Shown here: positions 1-10,795 of the stretch, piece by piece
How positions within the stretch are numbered: the first letter of the stretch is position 1
Layout: the number at the start of each line of letters is the position of its first letter
Assembly: GCA_030765055.1 (NCBI GenBank)
Contig: CM060950.1
Span: 463,635,689-463,699,688 of the forward strand
Reading direction: 5' to 3'
Source: Mantis religiosa
Lineage: Eukaryota; Arthropoda; Insecta; Mantodea; Mantidae
DNA: 64,000 nt
The notes under the pieces: generated by a model
What the model was told of the DNA's origin: nothing
Databases searched by the model: none
Seen by the model: only the letters and a program-made list of their open reading frames with translations
Program-made: the position numbers and the translations under genes

Positions 1-231
1 TTAACGCCCGCATTTACTACATACGGCACCGCAGGTGGTGACATTGATGATACATGAGATGAAGATGGAGCACCGGTGGAATGAGATGGCGGGGGAAACC
101 AGTGGTCCGGAGAAAACCCGCCCCAGCCCGTGTTGTCCATCACAAATCTCACTTGCGGTCGCCTGGGATCGAACCCGCGCCGCCTTGGTGTGAGCCAAGT
201 TATCTAACCACTGAGCCACGAGCGGTCAGGG
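1..231 (-). repeat. tRNA-derived SINE, type S3, copy 1 (cut by window edge)
   Basis: Read on the minus strand, the unit begins with a tRNA-like head: an A-box-like GGCTCAGTGGTTAGA near 212-198 and a B-box GGTTCGATCCC near 176-166. The body runs to the window edge. A second copy with the same order of blocks (GTTCGATCCCAGG, then a TTTGTGATGGAC-like block, then CCACC near the far end) lies at 16425-16638. A 72-residue minus-strand open frame inside is incidental. Confidence 0.75.
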
Positions 232-2009
232 TGGCGGTTTTTAATTAGGAAGTTCTGAGTTCGGATCTTGCCAACCTCTACGTACCCTGCTTTATAAACA
301 TCACAACTCGTAATACCAACTTACAACAACGCTGAAATCCTTGCAGCTTACAGCTAACATCCACTATCAATTGCGAGATATAACTTCAAGAAATTCACTT
401 GGATTCTGGAACACAGTATACTTTTTCATCATTCTGACATTAAGATCAAAACATTATTTTAAGTATCTATACCTCTAAGTAGTATTTATGTGCAAAAACA
501 TCTGAACTCCAATAATTTAATATTTGCGGGTTTTTCCTACTTTTTCACCATCTGCTGCCGTTTAGTATTTTATAATGATCCATCTGCCGCTGGTTGGTGT
601 TTTGAACTATTAGATGCTGCAGAATGTGTTTTAATTTGATATAAAATAGTAGTGTATAAACTATAATTTAGAGCTCCAGGATACAAATTGCAGGTTATTT
701 GCTGGTAGTAAATGCAGCTAAAACACAATCTCTCGTTCAAGGTTATCCTTACTTATGTCTCTATGGAGTAATGTTTTGTAGCCACAGGTGCGCAATGTTC
801 TATTGTTTTTATTTTTTAAAACATTTCCATCTGTTTGCAAATAAAAAATGAGGATCTTAAGCCTGGAAGTAACTACAGGTAAAATACGACTTCTTCTTCT
901 GAAAATTATAACCAGTAAATTGGAGATGCTGTATACTGTTGATTAGTTTTGCACATAGAGGTGTGTGATGTTCTGCTGTTCTGGCTTTCGAGTGATTCCT
1001 TCTCTTTTTAACCTCTTAGAAATGATTGTATGTACATGCCAGGGCACGGAAATGTTCCGCTGCTGCTGGTGTATTTTATATAATGTTGCCATAAGCGTTT
1101 TACCATTCGTGTTTTACACCAGGCCTGGCTGTGACAATCTCTTATTGGTTTATATCAAAGTCAAATAACACAAGCAATGACCGATGAACAGGGCGCTTAG
1201 CGAGGTGCGTAGTGCAAAGGGAAGCGGTAAGGAGGAATGTAACCTTAGTGGAACGATTGTCACCTCCTTTCTGTGTCCGTCGCTCATTGGTTTGATGTCA
1301 TAACTCGGGCACCGGGGAGACGGATAAGGAGTGGGTCGTAAGGAATGGGGTTCGTGGATTAATTAGTAGAATATTATCGTCTTTCTGTTTTCCATTTATG
1401 TTTTTGTTTTTCCCCTTAAGCTTTAGTATGCTCGGTATATTTTGTGTAGATAGAGCGTAAGTTACAGCTTAATATTATTTTGTAATGAAATGAGATATTC
1501 GAAGTAAATATGCGCAGTGTGGAGTTCAAGCTGATATACATAATAAAATAAATACATCTGTCCCATACTTCATTCCCTTCCCAAGGAAACTGCACAAATC
1601 TGAGAAGGATCATTATTAAAAAGGATTGGCAATCATGAATAACCGCTGATAAAATAATCAAAGTGCAATGAGCCGCATTCTGAATTATATATTTCAATGT
1701 GCCTGGGCTTCTGGTTTATCTCCGCCATCGCGTAACAAAGGGCATGCGCACGCCTTCCTATCGCTGACGATACTGTTTGAACTAAAGTTTGAACATATAG
1801 TTTGAACTGGGGACGTGGTGCCATTCACCCCTTTTAACTAAACAGCTGTTCCATATATCGGAACGTTTCCGTGCACCGGACTGTACATAAGGAGGACACT
1901 CTGTAAGTAAGGTTCTCACTGGTGCAACATATCTAGTCAGTTTTCCTCCCTATCACGTACACTGAGTAGGGGAAATATTGCATTCCACCCTTTGGAATCC
2001 CCTGAAGGT
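232..2009. other. Non-coding stretch, nothing recognised
   Basis: AT-rich sequence with only short, composition-driven open frames and no recognisable protein motif. The part around 1170-1350 is richer in GC than its surroundings and may be an old repeat, but I found no second copy. It probably lies in an upstream intron of, or just before, the gene whose exons start at 4457. Confidence 0.5.
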
Positions 2010-2250
2010 AAAAGGAAACATTGTATGTGTGTGTGTGTGTGTGTGTGCGCGCGCGCGGGCACGTGTGTATGTGTGCGTGCGCGCGTGTGTGAACAGCATA
2101 ATTAGAAAAAAGAGGCCTCTTAAGTACCAAACTTGGTATTTAAAATCAGCACGTTCCGAGGATGCACCATCAATGGTTTCAGGTAAATCTCCCCACCCCA
2201 CGGAGAGTTTTGATAATTTAAAACTATTTTCAAGTGTAAATGTTAAATGT
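2010..2250 (+). repeat. Dispersed repeat R5, copy 1, headed by a GT microsatellite
   Basis: A (GT)n tract with a (GC)n interruption (2025-2090) is followed by a block with the imperfect palindrome TACCAAACTTGGTA (2125-2138), then TTTAAAATCAGCACGTTC, GAGGATGCACC and GGTTTCAGG. The same block order recurs at 24200-24360 and, more diverged, at 45530-45685, each time after a GT-rich stretch. This is a dispersed repeat of unknown class. Confidence 0.6.
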
Positions 2251-2657
2251 ATATTTTGAATATTGCACTATATCTCTTCATTCTGGGTAACGGCTAAAAG
2301 CAGGAGAAAGACAAAATGTTACTGCACAAAAATGTATAGCTAATCCAAACACATGATTTATGTGAAATACATTTTTTGTGAAGTGAACCGTTTCGATTAT
2401 GGGCCTTGCTATTTGTCTGAATTACCAATACTTTTTTCTATTAAATGGGAAGTCATTTTTCATTTATACACTGGGCGTGCAAAGAGAACGGGTTCTTAAA
2501 GCCGCCGAATTGCGACCAGTTGTTTAATGATTTGAAAATTGCTGAAAGCTTAATACACAACCACAACCCTACAAGAAAATTTGCTGTAAGGTAATTTCTG
2601 CAACCTCGGACACGAATATAGGCACTTTGAAGCTCTATCTGACTGTTAAACATTCCT

Positions 2658-2788
<131 letters not shown>

Positions 2789-3285
2789 GCATAAGTATTA
2801 ACCACATTCTATAAACTGCTATGGAGTGGAGGAAATTTTATTAAAAGAAAAATAGAATATTTTGCACTTACTAACCTTCTGCACAATTGTACAAAGACTT
2901 CTTACAAATCCTGAGTATTTAATATACTGCGTATTAATGTAACAAAAATTTATAGTTAATCGCCTGCCCCCCTCTCTCTCTGTATTTTATTCACTACCTC
3001 GTAAGGTTGGACTCAAAAGTAAATTACCTTGAGCACATTCTTTTTGAGATTGATGTGAGCAGATCTTATAGCTGCGTATCTCTGTAGCCTATTAATAGCA
3101 CAAATTATTTACAAAATTTGATCTTATTCTACATCTAACACAGTTATGGAATACATTTATTGCATGTTTGCTACAGGAAATACACGAACCATAATGAGTC
3201 AATTATGAAGCTTATTTAATATAGTAACAATAACAGTTATAGTTGTTAAGAACATTAGATTAACTTTTAACGTATATGTTTGTAG
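2789..3285. other. Non-coding stretch, nothing recognised
   Basis: AT-rich sequence with a short CT run near 2972-2982. No coding or repeat signal was identified. Confidence 0.4.
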
Positions 3286-4020
3286 GATATTCATACTTAA
3301 TTGAAAAACTACTTGTAGTCGGTTTTTGACACTTCCTCACTTCCATTTTTATATTATTGAGGGAGTAGTTTCGGAAACCGTCGCGTCTATTTTCAACATC
3401 TATCCAACTATCAACTGTTGTCTGCTCTCTTCTCTTTGGCGGGGGAATTATGAACTTCTTTGTCAAATTATCTACTGGTGGGATTTCAAAGTGCACTACT
3501 TGGTCCTTATTTTTACAATGAATATGTTCTCCCATGCTGTCAATTTATTTTGGTTTATCACTGCGTTTAATAACTTTGGATTTGGGTCAAAATCATTGTT
3601 TTCGTTCCAAAAATGAAATTCTGCTGCTGATTTCTTGTTTCATTTTAAGTGCTCTTTGCTGTTTTTTTCTTTTAGTTTGAACTGTGTAGCTTTTTTACAG
3701 CTCTTACAACTTTTTTTATATATTCTGGATCTGTTAATTGGTCAGATTTCATCCTTGGTTTTTGAATTTAGCAATTTTAAAACTGAGTATCTATTAGTAG
3801 GTGCCAAGATATTTTGTTTCTTAGAGAATTTTTTGAATTGATTAAATTTTTTTATGTGGTATGTGAATGCACTGACTATGCTGTTTGTTTTTCTTTAATG
3901 AATGTGGCTGCTTCCTTAATGATTTTCTTTAGTTTATCCTTTTTAATTTTCTTAAACACCAGACTTCTGTTGTATCCATTTTCTTTTCCTTTGCGGGGCA
4001 TGACTTATTTTTCTTTGTAG
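3286..4020 (-). pseudogene. Fragment of an unnamed repeated ORF family (copy A), minus strand
   Basis: The minus strand from 3535 to 3286 encodes a segment with the core FEIPPVDNLTKKFIIPPP followed by QTTVDSWIDVE. A plus-strand copy of the same DNA is at about 4131-4375. A related ORF at 19384-19572 has FEIPALNEVLKL and RWQTD at matching places, with a shared WE.I....N.D.V..FEIP pattern once a frameshift in the N-terminal part is allowed. Upstream on the minus strand (4020-3545) the sequence is lysine-rich in broken frames, for example FKKIKKDKLKKIIKEAATF near 3965-3905. I do not recognise the family. Repetition and decay point to a mobile-element protein (gag-like or transposase accessory), but that is inference. 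Confidence 0.5.
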
Positions 4021-4375
4021 TGTTCTGCGTTATCCATAGTATGCTGACTAGTTTGTGTTTACGACACATTGTTATTGCATGTTTGTGTATACAAAATTAC
4101 TAAAATGAGCGATAAAAGAAAATAAACTTACAACATGGGAGATCATATTCATATGGAAATATAAGAACCAAGTAAATGGACTTTGAAATCCTACCAATAG
4201 ACAACTTCACAAAGGAGTTCATAGTTCCACTACAAGAGAGAAGAGAGCAGACGACAACGGACAATGGTTGGATAGAGGCTGAAAGTGAAAGCGACGGCTC
4301 AGGAAACTAGTTCCTCTCTAATAAATAGTTTGTGACGAAGTATCAAAAGAGTGACTACAAATAAATTTTTCAATT
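3286..4375. repeat. Inverted repeat formed by two copies of the unnamed ORF family
   Basis: The left arm, about 3286-3540, reads on the minus strand. The right arm, about 4131-4375, reads on the plus strand. Shared landmarks are ATGGGAGA(A/T)CATATTCAT, CTTTGAAATCC.ACCA, AGAAGAGAGCAGAC and TTTTTCAATTAAGT, in the same order. The arms are diverged by substitutions and small indels, so the inversion is old. The spacer is about 590 bases. Confidence 0.7.
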
Positions 4376-4456
4376 AAGTTTGACGCCACTCTTACTAAGT
4401 TTCTCTAATCACGCATAATAATGTTCATACTTATTTAAAATATTCATAATTTGCAG

Positions 4457-4727
4457 GTTAACGTCGTGAAACAAGAACACAAGCGGCTGAAGATACTAGA
4501 GGAACAGTGCCACAAGAAACAGCAGATATATTATGAGCTATCCAGAAGTGTTAGTAAGAAATTGAACAATTTAGCCGATATCAGCCATCATATCTCACAA
4601 TTTGATAACCAAAGATCACTGGAAGTTACTGAGTTTGTGAATAATAGTATCAAAACATGGCAGGAAAGAACTGCGAATATAGAAAAGGAATTTGAAAATG
4701 TTATGCTTGTCAGCATCACCAACCCAA
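4457..4727 (+). CDS. Internal exon, coiled-coil-like segment
   Basis: The acceptor is TTGCAG at 4451-4456. The donor is AA|GTGAGC at 4728, a strong match to the consensus. The exon is phase 0 in and phase 1 out. It encodes about 90 residues that start VNVVKQEHKRLKILEEQC and contain QFDNQRSLEVTEFVNN and WQERTANIEKEFENV. It is rich in Lys, Glu and Gln with leucines and isoleucines spaced as expected of a coiled coil. The open frame continues past the donor into intron sequence, but the phase of the next exon supports ending at 4727. The family is not recognised. Confidence 0.75.
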
Positions 4728-5859
4728 GTGAGCTAAGTTTTTATGTGTACTTTTTATATGTAAGGGATCTCCTTTTTACTTCCTGTGCCACTGTTTGTTA
4801 TAGGTTGACAGCTTGGAAAAGAATGTTCTTCTGCGCAGGCGCGCGCTTAGGTAGGCAGAACGCTTCCCCCACTGTGTTCCTTCTCCCTCGAATCCTGGAC
4901 TGTGGCCACTAGGCGCATGTGCATGACCAGTGGAGACGTTTAGCCCGTTTCCCGTTGTCCAAGGAGAGGTGGGCGGACAGGAAGCAGGGAAGAAGGGAGA
5001 GGCAAGTGTGGGGGAAGCAGTCCGTCAAGCAGCAATGAGCATTAGATACACATTAGATACACATAGACACATAATTAGTGGAGGTGTTTTTCAGAGTAGT
5101 TTGTACAAAAATGAAGAGTTGTAACATGGCATTTTCTGTGTATTGCTTACGTAGATTAAGTGGACGAAGTGGACGAAATACTGTACTCCACTAAAAATTC
5201 TATATTATGATTTCATCCGAAACATATACTCCACTAAAAATTCTATATTTATATTTCATCTGAAACATATAAAACATATAAAACTTACTAGTCTCTGGTT
5301 ACCAAGATCGCAGCTTCAAACTCGACGGAGGGCCATTGATTCCTTCTGACTTAAAAATCCTTAGCATGTTTTCGGAAAGGAAGTAAACTCCATGATTCCG
5401 TTTTGTAGATTCAAGCTCACTAGGGAGCCCTCTGAGCAAAATTTAGTCTTCATTCTCAATGAAAAAAGGACGCTGAGAACCGTAGCAGTAAAGAAGGTTC
5501 ATAAACTTACAAAGGAAGGCAAACTCAAAACAAGTTGAGAAACATCCCATTTCTCTGTGCCTCTCTCTCCTTCTCTCTGTCCTCTCTCTCTGCATAATTG
5601 TGTGTGTGTTCAGAACATAAAAATTAAAAGCCAGATAAACATCAAATTTCATTACTGAGATACCGGATGTGTCTATGTGTTTACCACTTAAAATACTAAT
5701 TTTACCTCCTATATTTCAATTACATAACAAGATATTACTGTAGCATAAATATAATTATATTATAATTTGTGTAGGTTTAGAATATATGTATATTTATATG
5801 TACATTTATATACTTTATATTCCATATGTGTTGTTTACTTTTGAATTTTCTTTTACAAG
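4728..5859. other. Intron with a GC-rich block and a 43-bp tandem duplication
   Basis: About 4820-5040 is unusually GC-rich for this window (CGCAGGCGCGCGC, then GGAAGCAGGGAAG-type purine runs) and may be an inserted repeat. A 43-base unit beginning TACTCCACTAAAAATTC is tandemly duplicated at 5184-5226 and 5227-5269. A CT-rich tract lies at about 5553-5590. Confidence 0.55.
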
Positions 5860-5981
5860 ATGCCACTGTGAAAACGGTTATTGACCGAATCATTGCTATC
5901 ACCACCACATCAAAGGAAGCCTATCAGAGAATTAATCCTCATGCATACTGCGCGGGACGTTTCAATACGATATATAATGAG
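5860..5981 (+). CDS. Internal exon of the same gene
   Basis: The acceptor is TTTTACAAG at 5851-5859. The donor is GAG|GTAACG at 5982. Joining to the previous exon through a split Asn codon gives ATVKTVIDRIIAITTTSKEA and then INPHAYCAGRFNTIYNE, ending on a codon boundary. The other two frames are stopped within a few codons, so the reading is unambiguous. The family is not recognised. Confidence 0.72.
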
Positions 5982-6302
5982 GTAACGACATTTTTATAAT
6001 AGAGGTTCATAGTTATGTAAGATATATTTAGGTAATATTTTGTAGATTTTCTGGCTTTGGCATTTCGATTACACTTCTACAAGTAGAACTTTCCTTATTG
6101 ACGACTTAGTACTCCATTTCCTCGATCTGTTGAGAACAAAAATTATATACACAGGTGTATAAAACCTAAGCCCGCTATAGTGTATAACAAATAGCTCTCT
6201 ATTGAATAAGTAATAATTTAGGCCCAATGACATAATAAAAAACTTCCAAGAGTCGTGCTATGTGATATTTGTACTTGTGCTAGATGAGAAATATTAATTT
6301 AA

Positions 6303-7001
6303 GGCAAGGCTACATCGAAAATTCCAAATTCTATAATATTAAATCTAACATTATGAAAATTTAGCCAATTTAAACTTGCATGAAAATTTCTATGTTGCTA
6401 CACCAAATAGGTCATTAATTATTAATTATTTTTTGTGAAAATATTGTAAAAATTAAAAATGTTCTACGCGTCAAAAATTTTGAGATTTTAAGTTGAATCT
6501 TTGTTTTTGCTTGTACAGAGCAATTTCGAAAGAACCACATTCTTATTTTTTGGAATACTCTTGTAGCATTTGTTATAAAATATTTTCCACGTGTTAGCTC
6601 TCAAAAGTTTGAAAATTTTAACTTATTTTATTACTTAATACCATATAATTTTCAAAACATGAGCATTAACAAAAAAGAGGAACATGAAGTTTCTTATTTA
6701 CATATTATGGAGCTATCCTGTAAGTTTCACCAAGTTAAATGGAAAACATTGACGCGTGGGGCATTTTGTATACTGAAAGGTGTTAGAAAAAAAGTTTCTC
6801 AGAAAATGAATTTTTAGGTCATTATTGTTACTTTTAACGATTGTTAAAGGTCTCTTGAAATTGTTACGTGATGGCCTAAAGTGGTGCAAATGATAAAAAT
6901 AGCATGCTATCTATTACTACAAACTCTAATCTACCAAAAGTGCCAAAGAAGAAAATTCCATGATTATCAAATTTTCGGCGAATTTTCAATGTAGCCTTGC
7001 C
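6303..7001. mobile_element. MITE-like element with 22-bp inverted ends and TTAA target duplication
   Basis: The left end GGCAAGGCTACATCGAAAAT (6303-6322) and the reverse complement of the right end, GGCAAGGCTACATTGAAAAT (7001-6982), differ at one base. Both ends are flanked directly by TTAA (6299-6302 and 7002-7005). The 699-base interior is AT-rich and has no coding capacity. A TTAA duplication is the hallmark of piggyBac-type insertion, but the termini do not begin with the CCC/CCT common in that group, so the superfamily is uncertain. It lies in the second intron of the gene. Confidence 0.85.
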
Positions 7002-8650
7002 TTAAATCAGCTACATTAATAAACTTAACATTTTACAAATGCACTTCCTATATATATCAACAAGTTATGCATTGGCTGAAATAACCTACTATAAAAATGG
7101 AGGTGGATCAAAAACACGTTGAGTATTCAGTAATGGTTTAATTCTTAAGATAGGCCTCTAAACCGAATAAAAATAGGTAATACTTAATTATTAAGGTAAC
7201 TGATGGAATAATACTGTTTATCGAAATCTTGGTTAACCCTGTACATTTTTAACAACCTGAAACTGATTTCTTCAATCATTTTTAAAATCTAGTTACCACT
7301 CAGTATAGTGAACAGAATGAGTCAAGATTAAATACTTGAATATGAAATAATTTTATACTAGTACTGGTTTATGGCCGAGATTGCAACCTACTTAGCTTTA
7401 CAAATATACCTATTTCTATGCTATATTCCATATTACTTAAAGTTACTCTTTAATTTTTAATTACATGTTTACTGAGACTGCAGTTCTCTGATTTGACTTG
7501 CCTAGAAAAAATAAAAAAGGAATGCCTACCAATGAGATAAAAATTGCCTTTAAATTCCTGTACCATAAACAATTTAAAGAAAAATCTAATGAGGTGGTAA
7601 TACCTTTAAGCTGCTAAAAATGAACCCCGTATGAAATCATTAAAATCAGATTTAAAAATAAACACCCATAAGGCCATTTAGATGTGTTCATTTACCTTTA
7701 AGAGAACGCATGCTAAAATATTCAAAGAAAGTAAACAAAAGATTACCCGTAAAGGACATTTTAAGTACTACAAATATCATAAAGTAAATCCGATTAATAA
7801 AAGTTTTTAAAATTTCATACGTTGATTGCATACACTGCGCAGGGAAATTTTTATTTTAAGCTTATACATGAAAAGAAGGTAAGCATTTAAGACATTTGAG
7901 CACATTTTCTATATTTTAAATTACACATTTTTTCTTGAACTTTGTTGAGATAAACTGAGGCTAATGCATACCTGAATGACAAATATGCCTTGATATTAGA
8001 GGAGTTACAGCTTTCTGAAGTCAAAGACTCTATAAATTTATAATATACCTTTAAATTTGAAACACCCTCTCGCTTCATAGAAGTATTAACGAGAGAATAC
8101 AGTTTACAGACGATCTGAGAACAAAGAAAATTCAGTAGCCAATTCCTAGTTGTGGAGACGTCGAGGAGAATCAAAACTATACAGAGATACACAGCGACAT
8201 CTACAGCACGGCTTGCAATAGTATACAATAACTGGAAGCAAGAACTTAATTAACTTCCGTATCCATCACCAGACTGTTTCCATTTAAAAGTGAGCAAGAA
8301 CACAAATTACCAGAATATCCGCCCCAAAATGCGAGTGCTAGTGTTAACAAAAGTTATGGGTAAACAACGAACCGCGGAAAACCACAGAGTCGCAGGCGGG
8401 CAGGCCGCAGAGACGCCGGAAGTCACTAAAAGTACTATGAATTCTCCTGGCGCCAGTACCTGCTGTGAGTTAACACTCCTCGTCAGGTTCGACAAATGTC
8501 TCCCCATGCTACATTAGGCGGCCATGAGTCGGTTATAGCTTTCACATGCGCAAGAATCCGTGCCATCTGCCCGTCTCTGCCATATATTACAAGTTCAAAA
8601 GCACACCTGCAAATTAAGGAAATGAACTCAAGGTAAATGGTTGAATGGAA
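7002..8650. other. Intronic stretch, nothing recognised
   Basis: AT-rich, with a GC-richer stretch at about 8370-8520. The open frames at 7887-8228 (minus) and 8290-8517 (plus) show no recognisable domain and look incidental. Confidence 0.45.
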
Positions 8651-8654
8651 ATTG

Positions 8655-8785
8655 TGGTTTCAAAATGAGTGCCCCAGCCTTCGTCTAACTGAAAAGGAGA
8701 AATCCCAGGCAGGATTCAAACCTACGATCTTCCAAATGAAAGTCATACGCGTTATAGCGGCGGCTAGTGCAATCAGTCATACATC
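8655..8785 (-). repeat. tRNA-derived SINE, type S6
   Basis: On the minus strand a tRNA-like head contains ATAACGCGTATGAC, the anticodon-arm-like TTTCATTTGGAAGATC, and a B-box-like GTAGGTTTGAATCCTGCC (about 8727-8710). Only one copy was seen in the window, so the limits are approximate. Confidence 0.5.
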
Positions 8786-9837
8786 TCTCATGTATGAGAG
8801 TAGTATACACTAGTGCTGGTGCTTTAACAACTATATTTTTATACTGTTCAATTATAATTATTATTGTTATTGTTGTTATTATTGTTGTTGATGTACTTTT
8901 GTAATCTTTCTTGCTCAGTTACTGTAAATACATTCTTAACTCAATCATTACAGAATAATGAGTTCCAAGAATGTGTATTGTTTTTAGTTCATTGCATTCA
9001 GTTTGCCTTAATTCGTTGCATGTTTCCCTTCATTATATAGCATTTGTTATAATGCTAATTTTAAACGCTACTTAGAAAGATGCAAAAATGTGCAGTCTGC
9101 TATCAATTACCAGGCCTCGACGTACTATTTAGTAACAAATATTCTTAGTTCGGGCTCCGTGTAAGGTAGCTTAGACGATGGGAATCTTGCTTTGTCAGAT
9201 GTGTAAATGATTGTAGAAAATTAGAGGCTGACGCTGGACCAATAAGCATTAAAGGAGAAAACGAAAGAATATCCGCTGTTAACACCATGGCACATGTTTC
9301 CGGGCCGAGGTCTCCCGCCCGACCGCTGCGTTCGCCATATGTGACCACAAGGGGGAGTGGGTGCAATACTCGGATCTTGAAAGTATCCCGCTGCGGTCTT
9401 TGCAACCAGGGGCCGCTTCTTCTAAATCAATTAACTCCTTAATCGGCCTCTCACAACCTACTGAGGCTGTTTGGATCCCGAATCACACGTTTCTCTATAT
9501 ACCAATATAATTCAGCTTAAGTTCTGTTATATAGATTAAACTATTTAGTGATGAACATCTTGATACTGGCATCTATAATTTGAATTAATTTGCTTCACGT
9601 CGTAAGAGGCAGATATAGAGCCTTAGAATGTCTTAAAATGTAAAAGCTTCAATAAACAAAACTATTTTTAATGTGATGCATTAAACGCGTGACTAAACGA
9701 TACCATATGTTATAAATAACATATAACTGACAGGTATATTGACACAATATAAAATCAATATTGTTAGCAATCTGATTCTTAAGCAGCATTATGTGCAATA
9801 AGTTCATATTAAATGAGGTCAATCCAAACTAAAGAAG

Positions 9838-10350
9838 GTCACAAAATGATCCAACAACTTCAAAAACATCAGAAAATAATTATATTACAGTGGATACCTG
9901 CACATTGTGGAATTGCTGGAAATGAATCAGCTGATTTTCTTGCACAAAAGGTGCAAATTTAATTCAGAACAAACGTAAAAACTTGCCATTTAAACCCATA
10001 AAAATATTAATCATAAAAACAAGTATAAAAACAAACAAAACAAATCAATATATAACAAAGCCAAAGATAAAAAATGGAACATTTTAATTAAAAATCCAGA
10101 AAAATCCAGAAATTCCACGTAAAGCTGCAGTAGCAAATTTTAGATTACTTACGGAACATGATTATTTGGCCAAACACTTACACAGAATAGGAATTTATAC
10201 AAGTCCAAATTGTCCTCTGTGCAACAAAGAAGAGGAAATGACTGAAGAACATCTTTTAACCTTTGAAGCCGTACCTGCCGGACCCACTACACAGAAATAT
10301 TGGAGAGCAAGAGAGCTAATGGCTTCATTGCCTAAGCCTAGCATTTGAAA
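9838..10350 (+). pseudogene. LINE RNase H / C-terminal fragment
   Basis: At 9847-9960 the plus strand reads QQLQKHQKIIILQWIPAHCG, then AGNESADFLAQK, the C-terminal RNase H signature of non-LTR retrotransposons (WIPAHCGI.GNE.AD..A). After a frame break it continues at about 10115-10345 with KAAVANFRLLTEHDYLAKHL, then SPNCPLCNKEEEMTEEHLL and ARELMASL, the zinc-knuckle-like C..C....E...H tail common after RNase H in jockey-type elements. Frameshifts and stops separate the parts, so it is a dead fragment. Confidence 0.85.
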
Positions 10351-10497
10351 ACAACAACAACATATTGTTAGTAAATGGGAATTCTTAAGCACAGTGCTTA
10401 TTATCTGATTCCATGCTTTACGGATAGAAAATGACTAAATAGCCTGCCAAAAGCAAGAACTAAATGATTCAAAAATAATATTCTCAGTTATTTATAT

Positions 10498-10795
10498 TAA
10501 ACCGCCTCCATAGTGGTGTGGTAGCATACATGCCTCCGGCGTGGGACACCTGGGTTCGATCTGCTGTATAGGTGTGGAACTTAGAGGTCGATGATACCAA
10601 TTGTGTAGCCATCCTTTTGGAAAGGTAGCATCCCTTAAAAAGTAGTTGCATTGCAATCAAGGCAGTTGGCGGGCTGACCCTGCCACCCCGATTTTGCACT
10701 CCTCCTTGTCCTCCTCTGCAGAACGTCGGGGGAAAATGATATCCTCTGTATACAGAAGGGTTTAGCGACCTTTATCTTTGCACAATAGTACTCAA
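10498..10795 (+). repeat. tRNA-derived SINE, type S4
   Basis: A tRNA-like head carries the A-box-like TAGTGGTGTGGTAGCATACA, the anticodon-arm-like TGCCTCCGGCGTGGGAC and the B-box GGGTTCGATCTGC (10551-10563). A unique body with GTGTAGCCATCC, GGTAGCATCCC and GGGAAAATGATATCC follows. The order A-box, B-box, body in the plus direction defines the orientation. Confidence 0.7.
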
